Below are positions 28,175 through 36,951 of a stretch of 64,000 nucleotides of DNA, in pieces; within the stretch, counting starts at the first letter, position 1; each line of letters starts with the position of its first letter. The position numbers and the translations under genes are program-made. The notes beneath the pieces are model-generated. The model ran no database searches. It was not told the origin of the DNA and saw nothing but the letters and a program-made list of their open reading frames with translations. This stretch comes from Marinobacter bohaiensis (lineage in GTDB: Bacteria > Pseudomonadota > Gammaproteobacteria > Pseudomonadales > Oleiphilaceae): contig NZ_QGEH01000001.1 of assembly GCF_003258515.1 (NCBI RefSeq), positions 1-64,000 of the forward strand, given 5' to 3'.

Positions 28175-28771
28175 ATGAACCAACCGATTGCGATCGACGA
28201 GCTTGTATCTGTCGCACAGGGCGAAGCCATGGGAGAGCTGGATGCTCCCATGATGGCGATTGTCCTGTCGTCAGAACAGAGTTACGACTTGCCCATCCAA
28301 AGCCTCGAGACCGAAGCCGACAAGGCTCGCTGGGCGTTGATCCTGCGTGCCGCGCGGGAACACGTCGAAGCCGACGCCGTTGCTGTGCTTTATCCGGCCT
28401 GGACGACTATCAAGTCCAAGCCTGAGCCGGAACCGGAGCCGGCGGTTGAAGAGATCAACGACGACACACCCAGCCCGATCGACACGCTGTTTGTGCAGCT
28501 GCACACCCGGGATCGGGTTTACTGGCGCGGCTTCGAGCAGATTCGCGATCCGCGCCACCAGCGCATCATCGGCTTCCGTCGGATCGGCGCCCTGTCGACC
28601 GATTACGACCGGGATGACGTGCCATCGGTGGCGGCCTGGCTCAACACCCTGTTCGAGCCCCTGCCGGACGAAGGCGAAGAAACCGAAGTGGATCGCGAGC
28701 TGGCCGATCTGCTGGAAGAGCCGGAAGTCAGCGCCGCCCTGTACCCGCGTCAGATGCGTAATCTGCACTGA
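28175..28771 (+). CDS. Acidic protein of unknown function
   Basis: This 198-residue acidic protein is not recognised. It has an N-terminal region of about 80 residues, a short flexible P-E-P-E-P-E-P-A linker near residue 90 and a second region with 'FVQLHTRDRVYWRGFEQIRDPRHQRIIGFRRIGALSTDYD', then an acidic tail. There is no signal peptide or membrane helix. A GAGGAGG site lies 9 nt before the ATG, and a candidate promoter lies at 28017, so it is probably a real single gene. It converges with the HupE gene; a GC-rich hairpin at 28807-28827 separates them. Confidence 0.7.
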   Translation: MNQPIAIDELVSVAQGEAMGELDAPMMAIVLSSEQSYDLPIQSLETEADKARWALILRAAREHVEADAVAVLYPAWTTIKSKPEPEPEPAVEEINDDTPSPIDTLFVQLHTRDRVYWRGFEQIRDPRHQRIIGFRRIGALSTDYDRDDVPSVAAWLNTLFEPLPDEGEETEVDRELADLLEEPEVSAALYPRQMRNLH

Positions 28772-28806
28772 CCGCCTGAAAGAAAACCTGTTGATGGCTG
28801 TGCGCT

Positions 28807-28827
28807 CGCCGCCCGGGAAGGGCGGCG
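28807..28827. terminator. GC-rich hairpin between convergent genes
   Basis: CGCCGCCC (28807-28814) and GGGCGGCG (28820-28827) form a perfect 8-bp stem with a five-base loop, between the ends of two convergent genes. There is no T run on either strand, so intrinsic termination is uncertain. Confidence 0.35.
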
Positions 28828-28830
28828 ACG

Positions 28831-29943
28831 CTAGGCGATCGACAGCCCCGCCACGCGCTCGACCACCCAGTACAGACTGATCGCCGACACCGCCAGCGCC
28901 AGCGCGGGCACCATCGCCCGCTGGTACAGGCGCAACCGGCTGCAGGCGTAGAGCAGCGGGAAGACCAGAAGCAACAGCGCAATCTGGCCCAGCTCCACGC
29001 CGATGTTGAATCCCGCCAGGGCCAGCACCGTCTGTGACGTGCCGCTGGTCAGGTCGCCCAGCACGCTGGCGAAGCCGAACCCGTGGATCAGCCCGAAGCC
29101 GAAAGCCAGGCGCCAGGTGTGGCGGCCGAATATCGGGAAAAACAGGTTGAGGGCCGCCAGGGCGATCGACAGGGCGATGACGATTTCGATCCAGGCAATG
29201 GGCGGGCGCATCACATCCATTGCCGCCAGGCCGAGCGTAATGGAGTGGGCAACGGTGAACGCGGTGACGATGCCGGCCAGCTCCCACAGCCGGCGCCGCG
29301 GGCCTCGTTGTGGCTCGTTCCGGCGCACCAGGGTGGCGGGCAGGATCAGGACCAGCAGGAACAGCACGTGGTCGAAACCGAACACCAGGTGCACGATGCC
29401 CTGGTAGAGGAAATCGCCGAACAGCGTCAGCGGCGATGCGGAGACGGTGGTCAGGTCCAGTGCGTTCTGGTCGGGCCCCAGCACCGCCAATTGTTCCGAG
29501 TCGCCCAGCCGGCGCTGGACCAGTCCCCGGTGCAGGCTGTCCACCTCGAACAGCAAGCGGTAGGTCAGTCGCGTCGGGGCGGCGTCGCCCGGACAGTCGA
29601 TGGCGTAGCGCGCTGCCGCGTAGGGACCGTCGCTGTGCCGGGTGAGGCCCCATTGCAGGCCATTCAGGGCGCAGGTTGCGTCGCCGGCCGCCACGGTCAC
29701 GCCGGTTTCCAGGTAGTGGGTGATTTCGGCCCGCGCGTCCTGTAGCTCGCGGCCGGACACCTGTCGGTCGTCATCGCGGTCCAGCGGCACGACCAGGGCC
29801 AGGTCGCGCAGGGCCAGGTCAATCCGTAGCTGGGGCGGCGTGTTCGTCTGATCGAGGTAGACGAACCCGTCGCTGGCCTTGTGAGCCCAGCAGGCGGGGG
29901 CGAGCAAGAGGCCGATCAGCAGGCCGGTCAGGAAGCGCGTCAT
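28831..29943 (-). CDS. HupE/UreJ family membrane protein with N-terminal periplasmic domain
   Basis: This 370-residue protein starts with a signal peptide ('MTRFLTGLLIGLLLAPACWA') followed by a periplasmic domain of about 170 residues, then a C-terminal block of about seven helices. The block has the HupE/UreJ-2 signature 'GFDHVLFLLVLIL', 'FTVAHSITLGLAAM', 'IEIVIALSIALAALN' and 'FGLIHGFGFASVL', with the repeated histidines that suggest metal handling (nickel or cobalt in characterised relatives). It is the last gene of a four-gene unit and overlaps the TPR gene by 4 bp (ATGA). No hydrogenase or urease genes lie here, so its job in this operon is unknown. Confidence 0.85.
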   Translation of the reverse strand: MTRFLTGLLIGLLLAPACWAHKASDGFVYLDQTNTPPQLRIDLALRDLALVVPLDRDDDRQVSGRELQDARAEITHYLETGVTVAAGDATCALNGLQWGLTRHSDGPYAAARYAIDCPGDAAPTRLTYRLLFEVDSLHRGLVQRRLGDSEQLAVLGPDQNALDLTTVSASPLTLFGDFLYQGIVHLVFGFDHVLFLLVLILPATLVRRNEPQRGPRRRLWELAGIVTAFTVAHSITLGLAAMDVMRPPIAWIEIVIALSIALAALNLFFPIFGRHTWRLAFGFGLIHGFGFASVLGDLTSGTSQTVLALAGFNIGVELGQIALLLLVFPLLYACSRLRLYQRAMVPALALAVSAISLYWVVERVAGLSIA

Positions 29944-31142
29944 GGGGTGGTCTCCGGATAGCGGGCATCCGTCTGGTTGTTGTCCGCGAGCCAGTCGCGC
30001 ACCTCACGTTCGACGTCCGCTGCATCGGCGGCCCGTGCGGCCCGAAGCAGCAAACGGGTGTCCAGCGGTTCACGCTGCTGTTGCCAGTTGTCCCTGGCCA
30101 CCTGCAGCGCGTCGTCGGGCTGGTTCTCCACATCGAGCAGGAAACGACTGTAATCGCGACGGTGCAGCAGGTTGCCGCGCCAGCGAGCCTCCGCGAAACG
30201 CTGACGCAGATGCGCCACGAGCTCGGTGTCGTCCCGTTCCAGCTGCGTCAGGGCGATGGCCCGCAGGACCGCCAGGCTGTCCACCGCGTCGTAGCCTTCG
30301 GTCAGGGCGAGGGCGGCGTCGGGGCGGCTGTGCTGCAGCAACCAGTCGGCGTATTGGGTGCGGGCGTAGAGGTCTCCGGGGGTCAGGGCCAGGACCTGCT
30401 CCCAATGGTCGGGCGCGGCAGGCTGGCCCAGTTGGGCGGCCAGGTCCGCCAGGGTGCCAAGCGTCCAGGCGGCAGCGGTCCGGTCGCGGCTGGGATTGGA
30501 CCTGTCCAGCTCCCGCTGCAGGGCCTGGTAAGCCGCGTCGGCATGGCCGGTGCGCGCGGCCACCTGGGCCTGGCAACTGGCGGACATCAGGCCGGGCCGG
30601 TCCTGCGCGAGATCCGAACAGGCGTCACGGGCCGCCGGATAGTGGCCGCGCACCAGTTCGATGGTGGCCCGGGTCAGGTGCGCCTGGGCGCGTAGCGCCG
30701 GTGATGTCGTTGTCTCCAGCACCGCTTGCAGTTCCTCCAGCGCCGGATCGAACCGGTGCAGGCTCTGGTCCAGCGTCGCCTGCAGCAGACGCAGTCGGGG
30801 CGGCCTGTCTGCGCCCGACCATTGCTGTAAGGTCCGTTGCGCGTAGCCGAGATAGCGCGGATCCCCTTCGCGCCGGGCCAGCTCCAGATAGGTGCGGGCC
30901 TGCCGGGCCAAACCCTCGGCGCTTGTGGCCCGAGGCTGGACGCCCAGGGCCTGGTCGGGGAGTCGCGCCAGGACGGCCTCGGCGTCGATCGGCTCGATGG
31001 CAGGGGCGGCCCATACCGGCCCGCCGGCCAGGGCCAGCAGAAGACATCCGAAAAAGACCCCGCTCCGAAGAGCGGGGGCAGGGTCGGCCGGCTTCCTGCC
31101 TCGTGAAAGCCGGCCAACAGGTACCCGGTTACTCGAGCACAT
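29940..31142 (-). CDS. Exported TPR-repeat protein of the DUF4331 operon
   Basis: This protein of about 400 residues has a late signal-like segment ('GVFFGCLLLALAGGPVWAAP') and a body of helix pairs rich in Ala and Leu, typical of tetratricopeptide repeats ('LEELQAVLETTTSPALRAQAHLTRATIEL', 'DAAYQALQRELDRS'). The only start codon that fits is ATG 31142, which overlaps the end of the lipoprotein gene by 14 bp and gives a long basic N-region. Remarkably, the first codons contain an intrinsic terminator (31051-31077). A scaffold role for the membrane proteins of the same operon is plausible but unproven. Confidence 0.7.
   Translation of the reverse strand: MCSSNRVPVGRLSRGRKPADPAPALRSGVFFGCLLLALAGGPVWAAPAIEPIDAEAVLARLPDQALGVQPRATSAEGLARQARTYLELARREGDPRYLGYAQRTLQQWSGADRPPRLRLLQATLDQSLHRFDPALEELQAVLETTTSPALRAQAHLTRATIELVRGHYPAARDACSDLAQDRPGLMSASCQAQVAARTGHADAAYQALQRELDRSNPSRDRTAAAWTLGTLADLAAQLGQPAAPDHWEQVLALTPGDLYARTQYADWLLQHSRPDAALALTEGYDAVDSLAVLRAIALTQLERDDTELVAHLRQRFAEARWRGNLLHRRDYSRFLLDVENQPDDALQVARDNWQQQREPLDTRLLLRAARAADAADVEREVRDWLADNNQTDARYPETTP
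31051..31077 (-). terminator. UUCG-loop intrinsic terminator inside the 5' end of the TPR gene
   Basis: Read on the minus strand, CCCCGCTC, loop TTCG, GAGCGGGG and then TCTTTTT. The 8-bp GC stem closed by a C(UUCG)G tetraloop is very stable and has a T tract. It follows the lipoprotein stop codon by about 50 nt, so it should end most transcripts of the first two genes; the TPR gene reads through it. Confidence 0.8.
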
Positions 31143-31371
31143 CGTCGAACGCGTCCTCGTCGTCCTGATTGTTGAACTGGAAATCCAGCTCGTTGATGGC
31201 CACCGCGTCGCGGTCGTCACGGGTGTTGTCGATCTCAGCCTTTACGAACTGGTTGAAATCGACTTCCGCATTGCCGTTATCTTTGCCGTTGTTGTGCCCG
31301 TCGCTGTCGGCGCATCCGGCGGACAGGCATGCCGCCAACACCAGGCCGATGAGTGCTGTTTGCTGTGTCAT
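31129..31371 (-). CDS. Small acidic lipoprotein
   Basis: This 80-residue protein has a lipoprotein signal: 'ALIGLVLAACLSAGC' gives a lipobox L-S-A-G-C20 at the cleavage site. The mature part is short, highly acidic and Asn/Asp-rich ('DDRDAVAINELDFQFNNQDDEDAFDD'), without a known domain. A GGAGG site precedes its ATG by 6 nt, 14 bp after the DUF4331 stop, so the two are made together. It is not recognised; a metal- or partner-binding peptide anchored in the outer membrane is one possibility. Confidence 0.75.
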   Translation of the reverse strand: MTQQTALIGLVLAACLSAGCADSDGHNNGKDNGNAEVDFNQFVKAEIDNTRDDRDAVAINELDFQFNNQDDEDAFDDVLE

Positions 31372-31385
31372 GACAACCTCCGCGC

Positions 31386-32915
31386 TCAGGGCGTGTTCGG
31401 ATTCGGCGAGCCGGGCAGCGGTGTCCCGAGGTACGGGAAGCCGTCCAGCAGCAGGGTGCGATCCACCACGGCGCCGTCGGTCAGCGGCGCGCCGCCGTTG
31501 GGATCGGTTTCACCGAAGAACGGCAGGGTCGCACCGATGGCCACCCGCAGGGCGATGTCCACGACGTCGTCTACCGGACGTCGGCCGTTGGGAAAACCGG
31601 TGGCGTCGGGGCTGCTCGCCAGCAGGCCCAGGTCGGACTGGTTGTTCACGTCCGGATCGGCCGCCGGCAGGTCGGTATTCAGACGCAGCATGTCAGAGGC
31701 CTGCACGCCGGCCGGCTCGTTGGAGAAGATCACGTCGCCGCCACCGTCGGTCAGGGTCAGACCCGTAAGGAAGGCCGCGACCAGGTCGACCCGCGGATAG
31801 ACCTCGGGCTCCTGGATCGCACCGCCGGTCACGATTTCCAGCAGTTGCGGCAGGGTCGGGTTGGTGACGTAGGTGGCGAACTGGGCGTCGTCGGCCGGCT
31901 CACTGGCGTTGAAGCGGTCCTTGTCGGCCAGACCGATGACTACCTCGTTGACCAGCGGCATGCCCAGCCTTGAGACCTGGGTGTAGGCACCGCCTTCCAC
32001 GGTGGCGCCCTTGCCGTTACGGGTCGGCGCCGGGTTCAACACCCGCGCCTGGCGCACGCTGGCCGTGGTCCAGGCGCCGATGACCGGATCGCCGTCCGCG
32101 GTCTGGGACGAGCCGGTCACGCAGTCGATGGGCACTTCCAGGGCGAACGAGGTCACGTTGGCCCCGGTCAGGGTATCCAGATCCTGGTCGCGGCTGCCCA
32201 GGGGATCGGCGATGTTCACCAGATCGAAGATCTCACCCAGGTTCACCGCAAAGGCGTCCTTGCGCTGGCCCACGAACACCCGCCCGTTGGCGGAACAGCC
32301 CGGCAGCGCCACGTCGTAGACATGGTTGGCGGCGTAGGCGGCGTAATCGCTGATCGAATTCGTGCCGATATTGTCCACCGGTTTGCGGAAATCGCCGGTG
32401 CCGGTGGTCACGTTGGTGGCGGTCTGCACCTGTCCGCTGCGCCGGTCGCCGCGGATCACGTCCAGGCTGTACTCCTGGCGCACCTGAACGTTATCCGTGG
32501 CGGTGGCGGCCGGGCCGATGCCGCCGATGTTCTTCAGCGGCACCGACACCATCTCTCCGCCCACATCGAGCTGCAGGTCCTGGGTCACGTCGCTGAGTGA
32601 GAAGCGGAAGGTGATGTCCTCTTCCGCGTCGGCGGTGTTGTCGATGTGAATTTCGTAGATGGCGTCCTCATCCAGATCGAAATAGTTCGGGCCACCGTAT
32701 GGATCCTGGAGCGGCAGGTAATTCGCGATGAGGGTCACCGTGTCTTCGCGCCCCGGCTCATAGCTGCGAAACAGGTAGAAGTCGGTGCCGTCCACTTTCG
32801 GAACTTCGGTGATGAAGGGCGCTTCCCGGTGGCTGGAAGCGTTCGCAGCGCCGCTGGCAAGGCACAGTGCGGCCAGGGTGGCTGAGAGGGCTGACCGTTG
32901 TGGTTGGAAAGTCAT
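31386..32915 (-). CDS. DUF4331 family exported protein
   Basis: This 509-residue exported protein has a signal peptide ('SATLAALCLASGAANA') followed by S-S-H-R-E-A-P, the conserved start of the mature DUF4331 proteins, and segments such as 'DGTDFYLFRSYEPGREDTVTLIANYLPLQDPYGGPNYFDLD'. The family has no established function. ATG 32915 has an AGAGGAA site. It is the first gene of a unit with a lipoprotein, a TPR protein and a HupE/UreJ protein, divergent from an ECF sigma/anti-sigma pair. The 'ExPYGGPNYF' motif region and repeated acidic loops suggest a secreted beta-rich protein. Confidence 0.85.
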   Translation of the reverse strand: MTFQPQRSALSATLAALCLASGAANASSHREAPFITEVPKVDGTDFYLFRSYEPGREDTVTLIANYLPLQDPYGGPNYFDLDEDAIYEIHIDNTADAEEDITFRFSLSDVTQDLQLDVGGEMVSVPLKNIGGIGPAATATDNVQVRQEYSLDVIRGDRRSGQVQTATNVTTGTGDFRKPVDNIGTNSISDYAAYAANHVYDVALPGCSANGRVFVGQRKDAFAVNLGEIFDLVNIADPLGSRDQDLDTLTGANVTSFALEVPIDCVTGSSQTADGDPVIGAWTTASVRQARVLNPAPTRNGKGATVEGGAYTQVSRLGMPLVNEVVIGLADKDRFNASEPADDAQFATYVTNPTLPQLLEIVTGGAIQEPEVYPRVDLVAAFLTGLTLTDGGGDVIFSNEPAGVQASDMLRLNTDLPAADPDVNNQSDLGLLASSPDATGFPNGRRPVDDVVDIALRVAIGATLPFFGETDPNGGAPLTDGAVVDRTLLLDGFPYLGTPLPGSPNPNTP

Positions 32916-33127
32916 GGTCTGTTCCTCTGCTATGGTTAGGATGCGAGTCAATGTGGAAGACAGCGTCAGCGAGTGGCTGTCCTGAGGCGGTTACGGCCCG
33001 GCATCCGGAATGGTTGCACTTCGGAAATAAATTATTCAGGTGGTGTCCTGGCCGCATCTCGACGGCCCGGTCAGACGTAATGTGGCTACCTGATCTGCAT
33101 CGGTGATGGAACGCGAGAGCAAGCAAA
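32916..33127. promoter_or_regulatory. Divergent control region with two CATC...CG(G/T)AA elements
   Basis: On the plus strand, CATC at 33002 is followed 16 bases later by CGGAAAT, and CATC at 33055 is followed 17 bases later by CGTAAT. The pair has the size and spacing of an ECF -35/-10 promoter and lies upstream of the sigma gene, so it may be autoregulated. No equal element was found for the DUF4331 direction. Confidence 0.3.
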
Positions 33128-33685
33128 ATGGCAGTTGAGACAGGTCAGGACGAAGAGTTGATGGCGCTGCTGGCCCGCGTGGCGCAGCACGACAGGGCGG
33201 CTTTTCGGGCGCTCTACGAACGTATGGCCGGCCGCATGTTCGGGGTTTGCCAGAAACTGGCGAACCAGCCGGAGCTGGCGGAGGAAGCCTTGCAGGATGC
33301 GTTTGTGCGTATCTGGCACCACGCCAGCGAATACCACAGCGAGCGGGGCACGCCGCTGAACTGGATGCTGACGATCGCGCGCTATCGCACCCTGGACCTG
33401 ATCCGGGCGCGCAAGGTGCGGCAGACCGCCGGCGACGACCGGCTGGAGCAGGTGGCTGACGACAGCGCCAATCCGCTGGATGCCTCGCTCCAGGCGGATG
33501 GGGCGGCCGCGTTACAGGGTTGTCTGGAGGAACTGAGTGAAGACCAGCGTGACAGCATCCTGCTGTCCTACTACCGCGGTTTCACCCATGAGGAGCTGGC
33601 GACGGCGCTGAGTACGCCGATCGGCACGGTCAAGAGTTGGATCCGACGTGGTTTACTGGCGTTGAAGAGGTGTCTGGAACAATGA
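33128..33685 (+). CDS. ECF-type RNA polymerase sigma factor (SigK-like)
   Basis: This 185-residue sigma factor has region 2 ('FRALYERMAGRMFGVCQKLANQPELAEEALQDAFVRIWHHA', then 'TPLNWMLTIARYRTLDLIRARK') and region 4 ('LSEDQRDSILLSYYRGFTHEELATALSTPIGTVKSWIRRGLLALKRCL'). It resembles the SigK/ECF19-like group that is paired with a membrane anti-sigma of the RskA type, which is indeed the next gene, overlapping by 4 bp. The ribosome site is weak. Divergent orientation suggests that it controls the DUF4331 operon. Confidence 0.9.
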   Translation: MAVETGQDEELMALLARVAQHDRAAFRALYERMAGRMFGVCQKLANQPELAEEALQDAFVRIWHHASEYHSERGTPLNWMLTIARYRTLDLIRARKVRQTAGDDRLEQVADDSANPLDASLQADGAAALQGCLEELSEDQRDSILLSYYRGFTHEELATALSTPIGTVKSWIRRGLLALKRCLEQ

Positions 33686-34377
33686 AACGAACGCCGGAAC
33701 GGATTGAACGGCTCGCCGCCGAATACGCCCTCGGAGCCCTGAAGGGCCCTGCGCGCCGGCGCTTTGAGCGCTGGATGATGGAGTCCTGGTCGATTCGCCA
33801 GGAAGTCTGGTACTGGGAAAAGCAGCTGGCGCCGCTGGCTGAAGCGGTGCCCGCCGAAGACCCTCCGGAACGGGTATGGCGTGCGATCGAACAGCGCCTG
33901 TGGCCGGAGACGGCGGCCCCGCGGCGAACCGGCCCGAGCTGGCTCTGGGCCGGCTGGAGCCTGGCCGCCACGGCGGTTGTGCTGGTGCTGGCGGTGTTGC
34001 TGGTGAACCAGCCGCAGGCGCCGGAAGGGCCGCTGTTGTCGGGCGCGGTGGTACCGGAAGAAGGACAGGATCCGCTCTGGCTGGTGTCCGAGGGCGGTCC
34101 GGCTGGCCAGCTCAGCCTGCAGCCGGTGGCGGCCCAGCCCGCGGAAGGGCAGCACGACTACGAACTCTGGGTGGTGCCCAAGGACGGCAACCCGATGTCC
34201 CTCGGGGTGATCCCGGTCGGCGAAGACAGCGTGCGGATTACCCTGACCCCGGAAACCCGGGCGGCGCTGGCGGCTTCCCGAACTCTGGCGATCAGCCTGG
34301 AGCCCAAGGGAGGCTCGACCACCGGGGCGCCGACCGGGCCGATCCTGCACATCACCCGACTGCACGAACTGCAGTAG
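33682..34377 (+). CDS. Membrane anti-sigma factor, RskA-like
   Basis: This 231-residue protein begins 'MKRTPERIERLAAEYALGALKGPARRRFERWM', the zinc-free anti-sigma N-domain of the RskA type. It has one membrane helix at about residues 91-110 and a periplasmic C-terminal RskA domain ('LWVVPKDGNPMSLGVIP', 'RITLTPETRAALAASRTLAISLEPKGGS'). Its ATG overlaps the sigma factor stop (ATGA). It would hold the sigma factor at the membrane until a periplasmic signal releases it. The signal is unknown. Confidence 0.9.
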   Translation: MKRTPERIERLAAEYALGALKGPARRRFERWMMESWSIRQEVWYWEKQLAPLAEAVPAEDPPERVWRAIEQRLWPETAAPRRTGPSWLWAGWSLAATAVVLVLAVLLVNQPQAPEGPLLSGAVVPEEGQDPLWLVSEGGPAGQLSLQPVAAQPAEGQHDYELWVVPKDGNPMSLGVIPVGEDSVRITLTPETRAALAASRTLAISLEPKGGSTTGAPTGPILHITRLHELQ

Positions 34378-34384
34378 CGGGTGG

Positions 34385-35785
34385 TTACCGCGCCAGCAGG
34401 CTGATGCAGAGCTGGGCCTGCTGCACGAAATGGCTGAAGGCGACCAGTTGGTCGTCGCTCAGCCTGGCCTGCAGGTCGCCGTTGTCGGCGTAGAACAGCC
34501 CGACCCGCCGCGGCCCGGCAAACAGCGGTCCGACCAGGGCCGGCCGGGTGCCAATCCAGGCGTCGCAGTCGGGCAGCAGCGGGCGATCGCCGGCCTCGAT
34601 CAGCGCGCATTGATCGGTGAGCAGGCACTGCAGGTCACCGGCGTCGTCGCGGTTCACCACGAAGTGATCGGGCCAGGCGTCGGTGCCACTGCCCAACCTT
34701 TTGCGGGACACCAGTTGGTTGCCCGTGCGATCGGCCATCAGCAGCCCCACCCGGCGCAGCCCCACGGCCCGGTGGATGCCTTCCACCACCATCTGGCAGA
34801 TGCCGTTCAGGTCGAGCTGGGTCGCCAGCGCGGCGGAGATATCCCGCAGGATACTCAGTTGCAGCGTGGGGTCGCCCTGGGGCGCCTGCGGTGTTTCGTG
34901 GCTGTCCGCGTCGTCGCTGCCGGGCAACAGGCCGCGGATCTGGGGGATGCCGAAGGACACCGCAATCTCTTCCGCCTCACCGGCATTGAGGCGAACCTGA
35001 TCGCGCACGCTGGCGGGCTGTTCACCGATGGCCGCGGCGATCCGGGCCAGGCGTTTGTCCACGGCCTTCGAGCGCCAGCCGTTCTCGGCCTCCCGCGCCA
35101 GCTCCACCGATTCCCGGACCAGGGCGACCGCCGGCGAGCTGGCCCGCCCGGCGCTGACCACGTCCTGGATGAAGCGTCCGAGCTTCCAGCTTTCCACCAG
35201 CCCGCGGGTGATCTCCACAAAGGTGGTGCCCAGGATCTCCTGTTGCAGCTCGGCCGGTTTGTCCGCCGGCAGCCGGGCGGCCAGTTCGCCGGCCTGGTCG
35301 GTGGGGCAGGACCAGAACGCCAGCTCGCCGATGTTGGTCAGCAGGGCGCCGATGAACGCCTCTTCGTGGGCCTGCTCACTGTTGCCGGGCAGCAGGCAGC
35401 GCGCCTGGACGGCGGCGTGGAGCGCCCGGGCCAGGGCCTTGAGCAGGTGCGGCCGGGGATTGCGCTGGATCAGGCTGTCGATCAGCAGCGACGAGATCGC
35501 CATGGACTTCACCGCGTCGAAGCCGATCAGAGTAATGGCGCGGCTGACGGTGCTGACCTGCACCCGGCTGTGGTTGTAGAACGCCGAATTGGACAGTCGC
35601 AGAACCTGGGACGTGAGCTGGGCGTCGTTGAGGATCACCGCGGCCAGCTCACTGACGGTCGAGTTGTTGCTCTCGGTCAGGTGATTGATGCGGCGCAGGG
35701 TATTGGCGAGAACGGGCAGTTCCACCTGACTCAGGTAATCCACCCAGGCGTGGGTCGACTGCAGGCGGACGGGGGATTCGCTCAA
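34385..35785 (-). CDS. HDOD domain protein with C-terminal GAF domain
   Basis: This 466-residue cytoplasmic protein has an HDOD domain (~20-215: 'LPVLANTLRRINHLTESNNSTVSELAAVILNDAQLTSQVLRLSNSAFYN') and a C-terminal GAF-like domain (~315-455). HDOD proteins act as non-enzymatic signalling scaffolds, often with cyclic di-GMP or chemotaxis networks. The likely start is TTG 35785, 8 nt after a GGAG site; the frame continues upstream without a better start. Three other signalling proteins are in this window. It converges with the anti-sigma gene, 7 bp apart. Confidence 0.85.
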   Translation of the reverse strand: MSESPVRLQSTHAWVDYLSQVELPVLANTLRRINHLTESNNSTVSELAAVILNDAQLTSQVLRLSNSAFYNHSRVQVSTVSRAITLIGFDAVKSMAISSLLIDSLIQRNPRPHLLKALARALHAAVQARCLLPGNSEQAHEEAFIGALLTNIGELAFWSCPTDQAGELAARLPADKPAELQQEILGTTFVEITRGLVESWKLGRFIQDVVSAGRASSPAVALVRESVELAREAENGWRSKAVDKRLARIAAAIGEQPASVRDQVRLNAGEAEEIAVSFGIPQIRGLLPGSDDADSHETPQAPQGDPTLQLSILRDISAALATQLDLNGICQMVVEGIHRAVGLRRVGLLMADRTGNQLVSRKRLGSGTDAWPDHFVVNRDDAGDLQCLLTDQCALIEAGDRPLLPDCDAWIGTRPALVGPLFAGPRRVGLFYADNGDLQARLSDDQLVAFSHFVQQAQLCISLLAR

Positions 35786-35943
35786 GGCGTGTACTCCAAA
35801 AAATATGACTTCTTGTTCATGCAATAAGTCTAGCGGATTGCGACCTGCGCGCCGAGCCGGGCGTTGCGGCATGCCCCGATTCGGGTTTGATGGCCGTCTG
35901 CGGTATACTGCGCGGCCATTTTTCGGTATTGCAGAGATGCCCC

Positions 35944-36951
35944 GTGATTGAATTCGTCGAGGTCCACAAGGCCTACACGGTGGAAGGCCGGGAGATCCCC
36001 GCGCTGCAGCCCACCAACATGGCCATCGAGAAAGGCGAGGTGTTCGGCATCGTCGGCCATTCCGGCGCCGGCAAGTCCACCCTGGTGCGCCTGATCAACC
36101 GCCTGGAGGACCCCAGCGGCGGCCGTATCCTCATCGATGGCGAGGACGTGACCGGCTACGACGCAGGCGAGCTGCGCGCCTTCCGCCGCAAGGTCGGCAT
36201 GATCTTCCAGCACTTCAACCTGCTGTCCTCCAAGACGGTGGAAGACAACATTGCCTTTCCCATGAAGCTGGCGGGCATCTATTCCCGGGATGAGATCCGA
36301 ACCCGTGTGGACGAGCTGCTCAAGCGGGTCGGCCTGAGCCACCACGCGCGCAAGTTTCCCAACCAGCTCTCCGGCGGCCAGAAGCAGCGGGTCGGCATCG
36401 CCCGCGCGTTGGCCTGCCGTCCCAGCATCCTGCTGTGCGACGAGGCCACCAGCGCCCTCGATCCGCAGACGACCCAATCCGTACTGCGCCTGCTGGCGGA
36501 CCTGAACCGCGAGCTGGGCCTGACCATCGTGCTGATCACCCACGAGATGGACGTGGTGCGCCGGGTCTGTGACCGGGTGGCGGTGATGGACGCCGGCGAG
36601 GTGGTGGAAATGGGCCCGGTGACCGACGTGTTCCTGCACCCGCAACACCACACCACCCGCGACTTCGTGTTCGAAAGCGAGCACGTGGACGAGCGCGAGC
36701 AGCAGGCGGATTTTGCCCAGGCCGAGGGCCGCATCCTGCGCCTGACGTTCCGCGGCGAGTCTACCTACAAACCGCTGCTGGGGAGCGTGGCGCGGGAGAC
36801 CGGGGTGGATTTCTCGATCCTGTCCGGCCGTATCGATCGCATCAAGGACACGCCCTACGGGCAACTGACCCTGTCCCTGGTGGGCGGTGACCTGAATGCT
36901 GCCCAGCGCGCCTTTGAAGACGCCGACGTGCACGTGGAGGTAGTACGCTGA
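35944..36951 (+). CDS. metN: Methionine ABC transporter ATP-binding protein MetN
   Basis: This 335-residue ATPase has Walker A 'GHSGAGKST', Q-loop 'FQHFNLL', signature '[15 protein letters not shown]', Walker B '[12 protein letters not shown]' and H-loop 'ITHEMD'. The C-terminal ~80 residues form the NIL/ACT-like domain that lets methionine inhibit transport. The start is GTG 35944, preceded by a weak GAGA site. It overlaps metI by 1 bp. A -10-like TATACT lies at 35904, but no clear MetJ box is present. Confidence 0.95.
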   Translation: MIEFVEVHKAYTVEGREIPALQPTNMAIEKGEVFGIVGHSGAGKSTLVRLINRLEDPSGGRILIDGEDVTGYDAGELRAFRRKVGMIFQHFNLLSSKTVEDNIAFPMKLAGIYSRDEIRTRVDELLKRVGLSHHARKFPNQLSGGQKQRVGIARALACRPSILLCDEATSALDPQTTQSVLRLLADLNRELGLTIVLITHEMDVVRRVCDRVAVMDAGEVVEMGPVTDVFLHPQHHTTRDFVFESEHVDEREQQADFAQAEGRILRLTFRGESTYKPLLGSVARETGVDFSILSGRIDRIKDTPYGQLTLSLVGGDLNAAQRAFEDADVHVEVVR

